Shown here: piece by piece, positions 1-14,043 of the stretch
Layout: every line of letters starts with the position of its first letter
Numbering within the stretch: position 1 is the first letter of the stretch
Assembly: GCA_002104895.1 (NCBI GenBank)
Contig: MCFG01000064.1
Location: 90,001 to 154,000 of the forward strand
Direction: 5' to 3'
Origin: Anaeromyces robustus
Taxonomy: Eukaryota > Neocallimastigomycota > Neocallimastigomycetes > Neocallimastigales > Neocallimastigaceae
Length of the DNA: 64,000 bases
Notes under the pieces: generated by a model
The model's input: only the letters and a program-made list of their open reading frames with translations
Databases searched by the model: none
What the model was told of the DNA's origin: nothing
Made by a program: the position numbers and the translations under genes

Positions 1-85
1 ATTATTATTTTATTATAAAAATTTTTTTTAATAGTTAATTTTGCTATATATAAAATTTATATTATTGTTATTTGATATATGGTAT

Positions 86-1692
<1,607 letters not shown>

Positions 1693-2287
1693 TTTGAATA
1701 ATATATACTACTATATTTATTTATAAAAATTTAAATTAGAATAACATTACAGCATATATTTTTATATAAAAATAAGAAGAAAAGAGATTTTTAAAAAAAA
1801 ATATTTATTTTTAAATAAAAAAAATATTAAATAATAATTATAATAAAAAAATAAGAAAAACAAAATTAAATAAATAATTTTTTTTTTCATTTTATTTATT
1901 TCATTTTTTTTTTTTATTTTTATTTTTTTTTTTTTTTTGAGCACAATAATATATAATATATTATATTTTTACTGTATTCAATAAAACTATTTATTATAAA
2001 TATTTTAACAAATGAAAGTAGTTTAATAAAATTATATAATATATGTGATATTTTTATAATTTTATCATTTGTTTTATTATTCTAAGATTAAATAATAACT
2101 GCCATCCTCATTTTATAATATATTATTTATTTAATTGCTTTAAGAAAAAGAAAATATATGTATATTTAGCTTAAGTATATAATATCTTCATCTAATATAT
2201 TATATTATTCTTTTAATATATTATTTTATCCTTTCCCCAATACTTTATTGAAAAATTTCATATTATTTTTAAAAAAAATATTACTCT

Positions 2288-2332
<45 letters not shown>

Positions 2333-4506
2333 TTATTTATTTATTTTCCTATTTTTTTAATTAAATTTATTTAATCTTGAATTAAATAATATTTGAAAAA
2401 ACATATAGCCATTGAATATATAAACATTATTGCTATGTGTTATATATATTCTTTTAAAAATACTATAATAAAATTATATAACTTTTGTTTTTAAAAAAAG
2501 TTTTTTTTTCTTCTTAGAATTTATATAATATTAAAAAGAATTAAATAAAAAAAAAACTATTCTTACTTTATAAATAGATTAAATAAAAATTTTTATATAT
2601 TATGTTTGATAAAAGCCTTTTTTTCTTTTTTGTATAATTTTATTATCCCTTAAAAAATCTAATGCGAAATATATAGTATTTCTTATAATATTTGTTTTAT
2701 TTATTTTTTTTTTTTTAACTTATAACTTAAAAATATAAAATATGTTGTATTTATTTTTAATTTATTTTTTGTTTTTCCTTTAATATTTTTTTTTATTTTA
2801 TTTTATTTTTATTATTTTGCTTTATCCCTTACTTTATATTTTTATTATATAGTCATTTATTTTTTTATTTTTTTTTTTTTTTAAATTATAAAAAACTTTA
2901 TATTTTTGTTTATTATCGGTTTTTTTTTAGAAAAAAAGAAAAAAGAAAAAAAGTATAAAGGATATTAAATAATAAAAAGTAATATAAATAAAATATATAG
3001 AAAATAGAATTAAAAAAAAAGTAAATAAATATGTTAATAAATAAAATAAAAATAATTTTCAAATAGAATCATTAATTATTAATAGAATTAATTTATTTAA
3101 TAATATATATAATATAATATATATTAATAGGTTTATATATTATTTATTTATTTATTAATATTCATTCACTTATTTATTATTAATTATAATAAATTAAAAT
3201 ATAAAAAAATGTTTTAATTTTTTTTAATACTTTATATATATAAATATTATAAATATTATGTACCAACATTTAAAATATTAGAATAAAAAAAATTCTCAAT
3301 TAATAATCATTAATAACCATAGAGTTGGTTTTATTCTTTTATTAAAATTTATTTATTTATTTATTTTTATAACAATGTGACTGTTGACTAAAAATTGATT
3401 ATTTATTAAAATTATTTTTTAAATAACTTTGAGTCTTATTCGTTTTATCAATATTAATTGTTAATATTGAGATATTCACAGTGAATAAAAATAAAATGAA
3501 ATGAAAACTTTATAACAATAATATAACAAACTTTTTACTATTTTATCTATTTTTTCATAAAATAAAAAAAAAATAAAAATATCTCGATACAATATAAAAT
3601 AAAAATGGATTATAACAATTACCTTTTAACTTAATATATATTCTTTATATATATATTTTATATAATTAAAAAATTCTTTATAATGAAGACTCAAATTCTA
3701 AATATTTTAAAATCTTTTTTTATCACTTTTAATTTTTAATTGATAAAAAAAAATAAAAGAATAATAAAATATAAAAAAAAAAAACTAAAATATTTACACT
3801 TATATTTTATTACTTTATTACATATAATTCTTTACTAATAAATTTTACATGTAAAAACATGACATTTAAATAAGTCAAATAATTAGTTTATTAAATTTAT
3901 TATTATATTTTTAATATTTTTTTTTTAATTATAATTATTATTTATAATAAAAATTCCTCTTTTTTAATTTAAAATAAATTTTGACTTCCAAATAATATAT
4001 TTATTATATATTGATAATATATTCAAGTATATTCTATTTCTAATTGTTGAAAAACATGAGGTTTTGGTGTTAAATAAAAAAAATTAAAATAATTTTTTAT
4101 TTTAAAATTTAAATATTTTTGAAAATAAAAAAAAAAAAAAAAAAACAATTCTTGATATAATATAAATTAATATAATTATATATGATATAAATATATTACA
4201 ATATAAAGTATTAAATAATTTATATTATTTAATAATTATTTGTATATTAAAATTAGAATAATAATTTAAGTTTATTAATAAAGATTTATTATTGAACATA
4301 TTAAACCATAAAAAGTTTTTTGGTAAAAAATCAATGATATTGATTTTTTTTTCTTATATATTGATATTTTATTGTAGGAATATTATTAATATTATACAAT
4401 TATTTTTAGTTTAGTAATACATAATTTTATATGTAATTTTATATGTATATTTTATTTTTTATCATAGTTTTTTTACATATATTATTAGCTTATTAAACTG
4501 GTATAT

Positions 4507-4556
4507 TATGCCTAGGATTAATAAATTATAATAATAATTTATTAATCTCAGGCATA
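4507..4556. repeat. Long imperfect palindrome (23-bp arms, 4-nt loop)
   Basis: Left arm 4507-4529 and right arm 4534-4556 are inverted copies differing only at two adjacent positions (AG against GA), separated by a 4-nt AATA loop. The outer ends TATGCCT/AGGCATA carry most of the G+C. No gene lies nearby, so it is not an obvious terminator of anything; it could be the core of a small hairpin-type transposable element or a replication-slippage product. Confidence 0.85.
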
Positions 4557-4901
4557 TTTTATAATTAATTTTAATTATTTTATATTGAATAAATAAAAAA
4601 TATTCAATATAATAAATAATATATTATAATACATTATAATATATTTATAAAGTCATATTTAGCATATCAATTCTTGAATGTTCAAAAATATATAATAATA
4701 TATTAATTATTTCTATATTTGATAATAAATTCATTTTTACAGTATATTGTCAATATATTATAATATATTAAGGTTAAATAGTTTAAAGAAACAAAAGAGT
4801 ATTTGAATTTTTTTATTTTGTTTTTGTACAATAATATAAAATTATAATAAATAAAGTTTAACAAATAAGAATAATAAAAATAAGATAGAAAATACATAGA
4901 T

Positions 4902-5165
4902 TAAAATAAATAAATAAATAAATAAATAAATAGTTAAATAAATAAATAAATAAATAGTTAAATAAATAAATAAATAAATAGTTAAATAAATAAATATATA
5001 AATAAATAGTTAAATAAATAAATAGTTAAATAAATAAATATATAAATAAATAGTTAAATAAATAAATAGTTAAATAAATAAATAAATAAATAGTTAAATA
5101 AATAAATATATAAATAAATAGTTAAATAAATAAATAGTTAAATAAATAAATGGATAAATAAATAT
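4902..5165. repeat. TAAA-based minisatellite with interspersed TAGTT spacers
   Basis: Blocks of (AAAT)n are punctuated at near-regular intervals by AGTT or ATAT variants, giving a higher-order repeat of 16 to 44 bases repeated over about 260 bases. This is more ordered than a plain TAAA microsatellite and suggests unequal exchange or slippage of compound units. Confidence 0.85.
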
Positions 5166-5180
5166 AATATATAAATATAA

Positions 5181-5243
5181 AATAGAAATTTAATATAAAA
5201 GGAAAAATAGAAACTTAATATAAAAGGAAAAATAGAAATTTAT
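5181..5243. repeat. 25-bp tandem repeat, about 2.5 copies
   Basis: Units begin at 5181, 5206 and 5231 (start AATAGAAA, end AAGGAAA) and differ at a single position in the overlap. The repeat directly follows the TAAA minisatellite. Confidence 0.85.
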
Positions 5244-6209
5244 ATTAATGGAATCAATAAAAAATAAATAAATAAATAAATAAATAAATAAATGAATAAA
5301 TAAATAATAAATAATAAATAATAAATAATAAATAAATAATAAATAATATATAAATAAATAAATAAATAATAAAAATTACATTTATATTTAATAAAATCAA
5401 TGTTAATTTGTATATGTATTAAATATTCTATATATAATAATAATAATAATAATAAATATTGGTAAATAAATGAAAACTAATTAAAAAAATATAAATTAAT
5501 AAAAAAAAAAAAATTAACAAAAAAGAAAATAAAAAATTATAATAATACCATATATATAATAAAAAATCATACCACATTCATTATAATAAGTTTATTTCTA
5601 AAAAAAGTATATAAATTGATTTAAAAATTAAAAATATTAAAAATTATAAAATAATAATTTTTTTTCAAAAAAATAATAAAAAAAAAATAATGTAAAAAAT
5701 TAATATTAAAATAAAATATTCAATATAGAAGTAAACTTTATTTTAATATTCATATGATTATCAAAAATAATTAAATATAAAAAAATGAAAAAAATATGTT
5801 AAACAAGTTTAATCGAATTTTTAAACTATTAAACTTTTTAATTAAATAAATAATATATTTATTAAAAGCTGCAGTAAGCAGCAATATTAAGATTAGATTA
5901 ATGATATTAAAATCTAAGAAATATTATAAAAAAAAAAGTATAATTCAATGGCGTTATAATAAAAAAAAATAAAGAAATTAAAGAACTGTAAAGTATACAT
6001 ATTTTTGATAATTAAGATAATAATTTAAAAAAAGAAATTAATAGAATCTTTATTAAAAAAATTAATAAATTGAAATATATAAAAGAAATAAAAATTAAAT
6101 TATAATTTTAATAAAAACGGAATAAAAAGGCATTTTAAAACTTTATATATAATTAATTATACTATATTTTTTTTTGTTTTAAAATTTCGTATATTATAAT
6201 TAAAAAAAA

Positions 6210-6273
6210 ATTATTTATAATTAATAAAAGAAGTAAAAAGAATTATTTATAATTAATAAAAGAAGTAAAAAGA
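6210..6273. repeat. 32-bp perfect tandem duplication
   Basis: Copies 6210-6241 and 6242-6273 are identical, each beginning ATTATTTATAATT and ending AGTAAAAAGA. The absence of divergence suggests a recent duplication. Confidence 0.85.
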
Positions 6274-7088
6274 AATATTATAATAAAATTACAATTTAAT
6301 TAAACTATAAAGTTTGAATCATTAAACTTTTTATCATTTAATATTAATAAAATAGGAAAATATTTTTTTTTTTTTTGTAAAAATTATTTATACTGTTAAC
6401 TTGATTATATTATATAAAATATTTTAAATATAACATTAATAATTTCATGAACAAAATATATATATAAATTAATAATACATTATATATTTTGTTCTTGGAG
6501 TTTCTTGGAATTTTTTTTATTTTTTATTTATTAATAATTATTAATATTGAATAATATTGAAAATTTTTTTTAAAATAAAAAATAATATCAATTATCATCT
6601 ATGTAATAATTTATCCCATAATTTTGAGTATATGCAGTTTTTTTTTTTTTTTATTATTTTAATTAAAAAGAAATAAAAAAGAACTTTATGTAATAAAAAT
6701 TTTTATTTCTATGAAATTCTTATATTAAAAGTACATATATAACATAAAAATTTTATTTATTATAATAATTATTATTTTATTATTATATACAAATTTATAC
6801 AAAAAATCAAAGCAAATATTATATTGAATAATTGAATAATTTTAAGTATGAATTTTCAATTTTTTAAAAAAATATATAAAACTATATTTTTAAATTATTT
6901 GAAGTATAATTTTTATTATTAGGAAAAAAAAAATATATGTATTAAAATTATAAATCTAAAAATAGATTTTTAGTTTTTAATAAAGTATTATCTTTATTCC
7001 TTAGAAATAAAATATGATATAACTGATATTTTTGATAATTAAATAATTATATAATTTATTATTATAATAATTATAATTATAATTCTTA

Positions 7089-7137
<49 letters not shown>

Positions 7138-8106
7138 TGGGTTTAGTTATTAGTTTTTATTTTAACTATGTTACATATGATAACAATTTACATGTGATAA
7201 TGGAAATTTAAATAACTTTTTTTTTTTTTTTTAAAAAAATAATAAAAAAGTTATTTATAGTACTTTTTATTTTATTCAAAAAAGAAGTTTTTTTTGTGTT
7301 ATTTTACTGCGCTTATAATTAAAAAATTTGTGTTATAATCGTAGATTTTTATATTAAAAATCATTATATATTAAAAGAAAAATACTTAATATATATATAA
7401 ATACATATTTATTCTTTAATATATTTAAATATACATTTAATACTTAGAGAAAATGATTTTTTGTTAATCTATTGCGTTATACTCATATATTTCTATGTTA
7501 GAAATCATTATACCGAACAAGAAAAGTATATATATTTAAAGTATATATTCATTGTTGCTAAGTATATTTGAGTGATTAAACTTATTCCTATTATAAATTT
7601 ATATAATTTATAATATTATTTATATTATTTCTATTATTATATATATTATTTATTACTTATTTTATAATTATTATTTAATATGAAATAATGTATAAAATAA
7701 TAATAAAAAATAATAATAAGAAATTTGATTTAATGAATAAATTAATGTAGACCATACATAGATATTAGTTTTATTTATATTTGTTTATAAAACAATATAA
7801 AAATTAAGAATAAATTCATTATGAAATAATAATAATATAATATAAATAATAATAATATAAAGTTAAATATTATATGATGTTGATATTATTAATTATTAAT
7901 TGAATTATTCTTTTATACTTTATTAAAATATAATTATTTATTTTATTTATATCTAATTATATTTTACTTAATTAATTATTATTATTATGTATGTAAGTAT
8001 ATATTACCAAACAATTTGACATTAAAAGTGAAATATTGAGATATTTAGAAAATTAAAATTGGAATATAAATATTTATTATTTTTTTATGTATATAAACAC
8101 TTTTTA

Positions 8107-8495
8107 TTGACCGATACATGTGACTTCACGTGACTGAACAGATTCAGCTTCAATGCTTTATTTTTTTTTAAACATAAATTATTTTAGTTATATACTTCTT
8201 AATAGCAACCAATTCTGAGTCTTAAATCATTAATGTCCATCTACCATTGAAATTTTAGAAATTGTTCATAATCTTAAAGATTATAAATCTAACTGTAGTA
8301 CCTTACAAATGAGTGACTTTTTATATTATCAGTTTATGTATTATTTACCTGATTTATCTCAATGTAAAATCTAAATTTGTGGGAAAACCGTCAGATCTGC
8401 CTGGTTGAGCCAGAAACCTTATGTATATTAAGACAAGGACTTCACATCTAAGGTAAAAACAGGTAGATCTGTAAAAAACAAGTTATATATATGAA
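8107..8495 (+). other. G+C-raised island, unassigned relic
   Basis: This roughly 390-base island is complex, non-repetitive sequence inside a desert. On the plus strand one frame is mostly open over about 80 codons from about 8234 and reads like protein, but it is not intact and matches no family I know. Its 3' part (8400-8460) begins with CCTGGTTGA followed by GCCAG, TATG, TCTAAG and TAAAAAC in that order, which is reminiscent of the 5' end of nuclear 18S rRNA with short deletions. Both readings are weak and they exclude one another; I only claim that the island is unlike its background. Confidence 0.35.
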
Positions 8496-8685
8496 TATAA
8501 ACATTTTTATTATTTATTTTTAATAAAAAATATAATTTATATATATATAAACATTTTTATTATTTTATTTTTAAATAAAAAAATATCATTTTTTTAATGA
8601 ATATAAACATTTTTATTATTTATTTTTAAATAATTTATATATAAACATTTATATTATATTATTTTTTAAAAATACCATTTTTTGA
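8492..8685. repeat. Diverged tandem repeats around an ATAAACATTT core
   Basis: Four copies of a unit starting ATAAACATTT and continuing with T-rich sequence begin near 8496, 8546, 8602 and 8640, with spacing of about 38 to 56 bases. The block immediately follows the G+C-raised island. Confidence 0.7.
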
Positions 8686-9024
8686 GTATTTTTGTATATA
8701 AATATATATAATAATATGTATATATATATATAATAAATGAAATACTTTAAAATCCCTACCAAAAATATTTTTTTGAACATATTGGTAATATATTAAAATA
8801 TATTTGGTGTAACCTAATAATTTATATGTGTAACCTTTTTTTTTAAAATATTAAGTTTTTATTTATTTATTAAAAAAAAAAAAAAATTTGTTACATGTTA
8901 CGTTATATTAATTAAAGATAAGATTTATAATAATTGATTTTTTATAGAAGTTGATGTAATATATTAATTTATAATCTTATTAACCCATTAACATTTTTAA
9001 AATGGGTATTTATTTTTAAAATAT

Positions 9025-9110
9025 TTAAATTTCACTTAATATTTTATTTATTTAATAATTTAAATAATTATAGATAAATTTTAAATTTCACTTAATATTT
9101 TATTTATTTC
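9025..9110. repeat. 56-bp-period direct repeat
   Basis: The 29-base segment at 9025-9053 (starts TTAAATTTCACTTAAT) recurs at 9081-9109. The bases between the two copies do not match closely. Confidence 0.75.
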
Positions 9111-10397
9111 ATAAGTTAAATAAAAAAAAAAAAAAAAGAAATATTAATAAAAAGAAGATGTCACTAATAAATTGGTTTCATAAATCAATAATAAATAAAA
9201 TATTGATTTTAATAATATAATAAATTTTTTATTAATTTAATTTATAAGCCACAATATAATACATTTAAATAATACGTTATTTTAATGCGCGATACATTTA
9301 CAAAATACATTGCCGAAATGCACACTTCCCATTTTGTTTAATTAAAAATTTATATTAAAAATTTATTAAATATTTAAATAAAACATATATAAAAACTTTA
9401 ATAAATATAAATATATTACTTATTCATGCTTATATATTATATGTATAAATACAAAAAATTAAATTTATGATTAAAAAAAAATATAAATTCATAATATAAA
9501 ATATTGTAAAGATATTATATATGAATTTATATTCATATATAAATTATTGCAGAGATATTTAAATTTAAACATGTAAGTTGGGTGACAACTATTAATATAT
9601 TAATAAAATATTCAAAATTATGCCTATAATAATATAAATATATATGTTTTTATTTATTAACTTCATTTATTTCATTTAAATTATATTAAAAAATAAGGTA
9701 AAATAAAATACATAATTCTAGTAATTGAATACAATATTTAAACTCTTTAAAACATTTCTTGACAATTATTAAACCACTTTATAACTAAAAAAAGTTCAAA
9801 AATATAATCTCAAAATTGTAATAAATTATTTAAATCTCAATATTCATCTGGAACACATACCCCTGGAAAGGTTCCAGGTTCCTGGTTCATTTTTTTTTTA
9901 TTTGATATATTTTAATTTTGTATCCAAACATTTAATCAATCCTTGTTATCCAATAATATTGATTGTATAATTTATTATTATTCTATTATTATTATATGAT
10001 AATCTTTGTATCAATATATTTATTAAATAAATTAAATATATATTAAAATATTTCTTGTAACAATAATTTTTTTTTTTTTTTTAAAAAACACAATTTTTTT
10101 TTAAATAAATTAAATACATATTGAGAAATTTCTCTTTTTTGTTGTTTATATATTACAATAAATACAGAAACATATAATAATGTATTATTATTTAAATTTG
10201 AAAAAAAATATAAATATGGAATTTAAGGACTTATTTTTAAAAAATTACTAAAAAATATTAAAAAAAAAAAAAATAAATAAATAAATAAATATATATTAGA
10301 ATTTTTATTTAAATAATAATATAATATAATAAAAAAGAAGTAAAAAGTATTTATTTATTTTAATAAAAAAAACAAAACAAAACAACACAAATAAAAA

Positions 10398-12074
10398 ATG
10401 TTGAAAAAATTATTATTATTGTCATTAATAGTTGGTCAAATTTTGGCCTCTTCTTTTATTGAAAAGGGAAGAAGAGCAGAGCTCTTCGAAATAATGGATA
10501 ATGAAGTTCCTACATTTAGAGTAACTTTACCAGATGATAAATTTTCATTATTAAAAGAAGCTATGCAAGTTCCACCAACTGATATGTCAACTATGTATAA
10601 TGATACTTTTGATGAACCACTTGGTAATTCAATTCAAATTAATTTTGAAAAAGTTAAAAATGCAACCTTAACAGTTGAAATTAATGATACAGAAAAAGAA
10701 TTTAGTAAAGTTACTTTTAATATAGGAGGTAGTTCAGCTCGTACATATGGTAGACAAGGATTTAACCTCAGAATCCGTGATAAAAATAAGGATTTATATG
10801 GTCGTACTCAATTTAGAATTCGTTCTGATCCTCGTGATGCTACCATGATTAGATCAAAATTAGCATGTGATATGCTTAACCGTTTAGGTATAGTATCTAT
10901 TTCAGCTAATTATATTAGATTATACGTTAATAATGAATATTTTGGATTTTACGTTTTAATGGATGCTCCAAAAATCCCATGGGTTGAACAAGTATTTGGT
11001 GAAAAAGATACTAAGAACTTATATAAGTGTAAATCCGGTGGTGGTTATTTAACCTTCAAATTTGGTTTTGATAGTTGTGAAAATGAAGATGATGAATATA
11101 CCGATAGATCTGAATGGGTTAATTTCATAACAACACTTGATAATGCTAAAACAGTTGAAGAAATTGAAGATATTTTTGATGTTGATCAATTTTTATATTT
11201 AGCTGCCTATGATTATTTAGCAGGTGCATGGGATCATTTCTTCCATTCAGGTCACAATTACGATATGTATAAAAACAAGAACAATGGTAAGTGGACTATG
11301 GTTTATTACGATTTTGATAGTGATATTGGTCAAGATACTCCAGGTATTGACTCTTTTAATCCAGTTCCTCTCCCAGATAAAAACTTTACACGTTACACTG
11401 TTCGTCAATGGTTCCATTACCAATCTCATCTTTCTGAACTTACTATTTGGAATAATCTCCCTAATTTTGAAAGTAAACTTAAAGAATTCGTTGACAAAAT
11501 CTTTAATCCAGAACTTCTTTTCAAACATATTGATGAAATCAAAGAATTTATCAGACCATATGTTTTATATGATAAAACACCAGGTGAAAATGGTGTTAAT
11601 CCAGGTATCCTCAATTTATTAAATCCATCAGATTATACTATGGCACAATGGAACGCTAATAGTGAATTTACCAATATTAATGAACCATTAGTTCAAAGTG
11701 ATGCCTATGGTCTTAAATACTGGATTCTTGAAAGATATAGAACAGTTTGTAAAAACTATAAATTAGATTGTGATCCAGTTTACATGGATGAAAATTACGA
11801 ATACCCAATTGATAAGGATGTTGAAGGTGAAATTGGTTATCATAAATGGGACGGTATTGATTGGAGTATAGTATTAGGTGATAACTTACCACCAGTTCCA
11901 TCAATGGAAGAACTTTTAGGAGAAATTCCAGCTGAAGAACCAGTTGAAGAACCAACAGAAATTCCAACTGAACCAGTTGAAGAACCAACTAATGCTCCAG
12001 ATATTAAACCAGCTGATACACCAAAAAATAAATGTAGAATTGTTAAAGTAAAGAAAGTAATTAAAAAAGATTAA
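10398..12074 (+). CDS. Secreted CotH-family (spore-coat H kinase-like) protein, 558 aa
   Basis: The protein begins with a clear signal peptide (MLKKLLLLSLIVGQILAS) and then carries a full CotH domain. Visible landmarks: GGSSARTYGRQGFNLR (residues 110-125), RSDPRDATMIRSKLA (142-156), the IRLYVNNEYFGFYVLMDAP core (173-191), GAWDHFFHSGHNYDMYKN (276-293) and YYDFDSDIGQD (303-313). CotH proteins are atypical protein kinases first known from Bacillus spore coats and are greatly expanded in anaerobic gut fungi, often fused to dockerins. No dockerin is seen here. Instead residues about 510-541 form a Pro/Glu-rich linker with EEPVEEPT repeats, ending in a short basic tail (CRIVKVKKVIKKD). The gene has no intron, and a CAAAA-rich leader precedes the ATG. 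It is probably secreted or cell-wall associated; its substrate is unknown. The DFDSD and HSGHN elements suggest that the active site is kept. Confidence 0.9.
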   Translation: MLKKLLLLSLIVGQILASSFIEKGRRAELFEIMDNEVPTFRVTLPDDKFSLLKEAMQVPPTDMSTMYNDTFDEPLGNSIQINFEKVKNATLTVEINDTEKEFSKVTFNIGGSSARTYGRQGFNLRIRDKNKDLYGRTQFRIRSDPRDATMIRSKLACDMLNRLGIVSISANYIRLYVNNEYFGFYVLMDAPKIPWVEQVFGEKDTKNLYKCKSGGGYLTFKFGFDSCENEDDEYTDRSEWVNFITTLDNAKTVEEIEDIFDVDQFLYLAAYDYLAGAWDHFFHSGHNYDMYKNKNNGKWTMVYYDFDSDIGQDTPGIDSFNPVPLPDKNFTRYTVRQWFHYQSHLSELTIWNNLPNFESKLKEFVDKIFNPELLFKHIDEIKEFIRPYVLYDKTPGENGVNPGILNLLNPSDYTMAQWNANSEFTNINEPLVQSDAYGLKYWILERYRTVCKNYKLDCDPVYMDENYEYPIDKDVEGEIGYHKWDGIDWSIVLGDNLPPVPSMEELLGEIPAEEPVEEPTEIPTEPVEEPTNAPDIKPADTPKNKCRIVKVKKVIKKD

Positions 12075-12109
12075 AAAGAAATAATAATTAATAGTAATAA
12101 TTTAATTAG

Positions 12110-12145
<36 letters not shown>

Positions 12146-12259
12146 AAATAAATAAATAAATAATAAATAAATAAACAATTAAACAGAAAATAAATAAATA
12201 GAAAAATAGATAAATAAATAAATGTATAATAGAAAATAAATGAATAAAATAAATAAATT

Positions 12260-12290
<31 letters not shown>

Positions 12291-12862
12291 AATTAAAAAA
12301 ATAAATAAATAAAAAATGAATAAAAATTAATAAAATTATTGATCAAATTTTGATTTTAATTTTTTTTTTTTTTTAATGGACAAAGAGAAATAACTTTGAG
12401 TTAATGAATTATAAAGTTATTATGTATAAAGAAAATATTTCAAGATTTAATAATCATGAAAAATTTATTAAAAATAACTATAAAAAACAAAACAAAACAA
12501 AACAATATAAAACAAAATAAAAAACAAAATAACATAATTTTAATTAAAAGTAAATGGAAAGGTATTTGTAATTGTCAAATTAAATCTTGGTAATTCTTCA
12601 AATATTCCATTCATGATAGTTATAATTGTTTTACAGAAGAATGTATTTATTGTTTTTCTTTTTTATTTTATTTTATTTTATTTTATTTTATTTTATTTTA
12701 TTTTATTTTTTTTTTGGTTTGCAATAAAATATAAAATCAATCATAATAAGTGAGTCAATACTGAAATAGACAGTATGACAGGCTAGCAGAAGCCAGGGCA
12801 ACTAATAGAGATCATAAATTTGTTTTTTTTTAAATTAAATAAAAATATATATATATAATAGA

Positions 12863-12937
<75 letters not shown>

Positions 12938-13545
12938 AATAAAAATTTAATCAGTAAATAAAGAAAATACATATTTAAATTATCTTATTTTATCTTTTTT
13001 ATATATTATTATTTTTTAAATAATTATTTTTTTTTATTTTATTATTTTTTTTGTGATATATATTATTTTTTGATTACTTCCTTTTTGTTATTATTATTAT
13101 TATTATAATTATTATTATTATTATTCATATTATTATCAAATCCTTTTCTTTATTTTAAGCCTGTATTTTCAAACCAATGAAATGCTCTTTATATGAAGAC
13201 TATATGGCATTATTTTCTAACTTTTTACAATTTTCATGAAATATCCAATTTATAGGAAAATACTTATAATGTTGGTGTAATTATTGTACTAAGATTATAT
13301 AATCACTTATAGATATATATAAATTTGAATTGAATTGCTTCATTTTTTATTATGCTTCATTTAAAGAAGTGTGAATATGAATTGTACTTTCAACTAAAAT
13401 TATTGTAATTAATAAATTTATTATATATTATTTTAATTTATTTTAATTTATTTTTAATTTATTTTTAATTTTTTAATTCTATATCAATAAATATATTAAT
13501 AACTCTTATAATAAAAACAAGTATACATCTCTTATGTAATAAAAA

Positions 13546-13579
<34 letters not shown>

Positions 13580-14043
13580 TATTATTAATTCTTATTTTGT
13601 TTTTAAAATAAATAATAAAATTTTATTAATATTATTTAAAAAAAAAAAAAAGGTTTTTCTCTTTTGTATAAAAAAATATTCATTAAATATTAGATAAACT
13701 TAAAAAAAGAGATATTTATAAATATAAAATAGTATCATTATTAATTAAATACATAATTATTTATTTATTATAATTAAGTAATTAATAACTTTTAATATAA
13801 TATATTTATTTTTTATTTTCATTTATTAATTTATTTATTTATTTTTTTTCATTATTTACTTATATGATATGATATTTATTAATTTATTTATTGTTTATTC
13901 TTTATTTAATTTTTTTTTTAATTATTATTTCTTTTTTTTTTTTTTTTGAACTATTTTTATATTATTTTATATATTATTTTTATATTATTTTTATTTTTTT
14001 TTTATTTATATCTATTTATTAATTTAATTATTTATTTATATTA
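12075..14043. other. Intergenic: TAAA, TTTTA and TAAA microsatellites, no gene
   Basis: The 3' flank of the CotH gene is TAAA microsatellite to about 12300. A TTTTA pentanucleotide run covers 12661-12707, a long pure TAAA run 12861-12937, and an AT dinucleotide run 13563-13580. Patches at 12551-12655, 12745-12820 and 13151-13395 have raised complexity and short protein-like stretches on the plus strand, but none is open long enough or recognisable enough to call. Confidence 0.7.

Larger units (their letters stand above)
1693..10397. other. Gene-poor A+T desert between ORMDL and the CotH-family gene
   Basis: I see no supportable gene in these 8.7 kb. The stretch holds homopolymer runs, TAA microsatellites (2291-2332, 7097-7136), a TAAA-based minisatellite, several short tandem duplications and one strong hairpin, all listed separately. 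One island at about 8107-8495 is clearly richer in G+C and in non-repetitive sequence than its surroundings. Small G+C-raised patches also occur at 9283-9335 and 9847-9890, without a recognisable product. Part of the stretch must hold the divergent promoters of the two flanking genes. Confidence 0.75.

Noticed and set aside
12551-12655. Cys-containing protein-like stretch downstream of the CotH gene, considered as a dockerin remnant
   Set aside because: The cysteine spacing and Trp/Gly pattern do not match the fungal dockerin (CBM10-like) module, and the frame is not open.
13151-13395. Protein-like text on the plus strand
   Set aside because: Interrupted and unrecognisable; no splice chain restores a convincing exon set.
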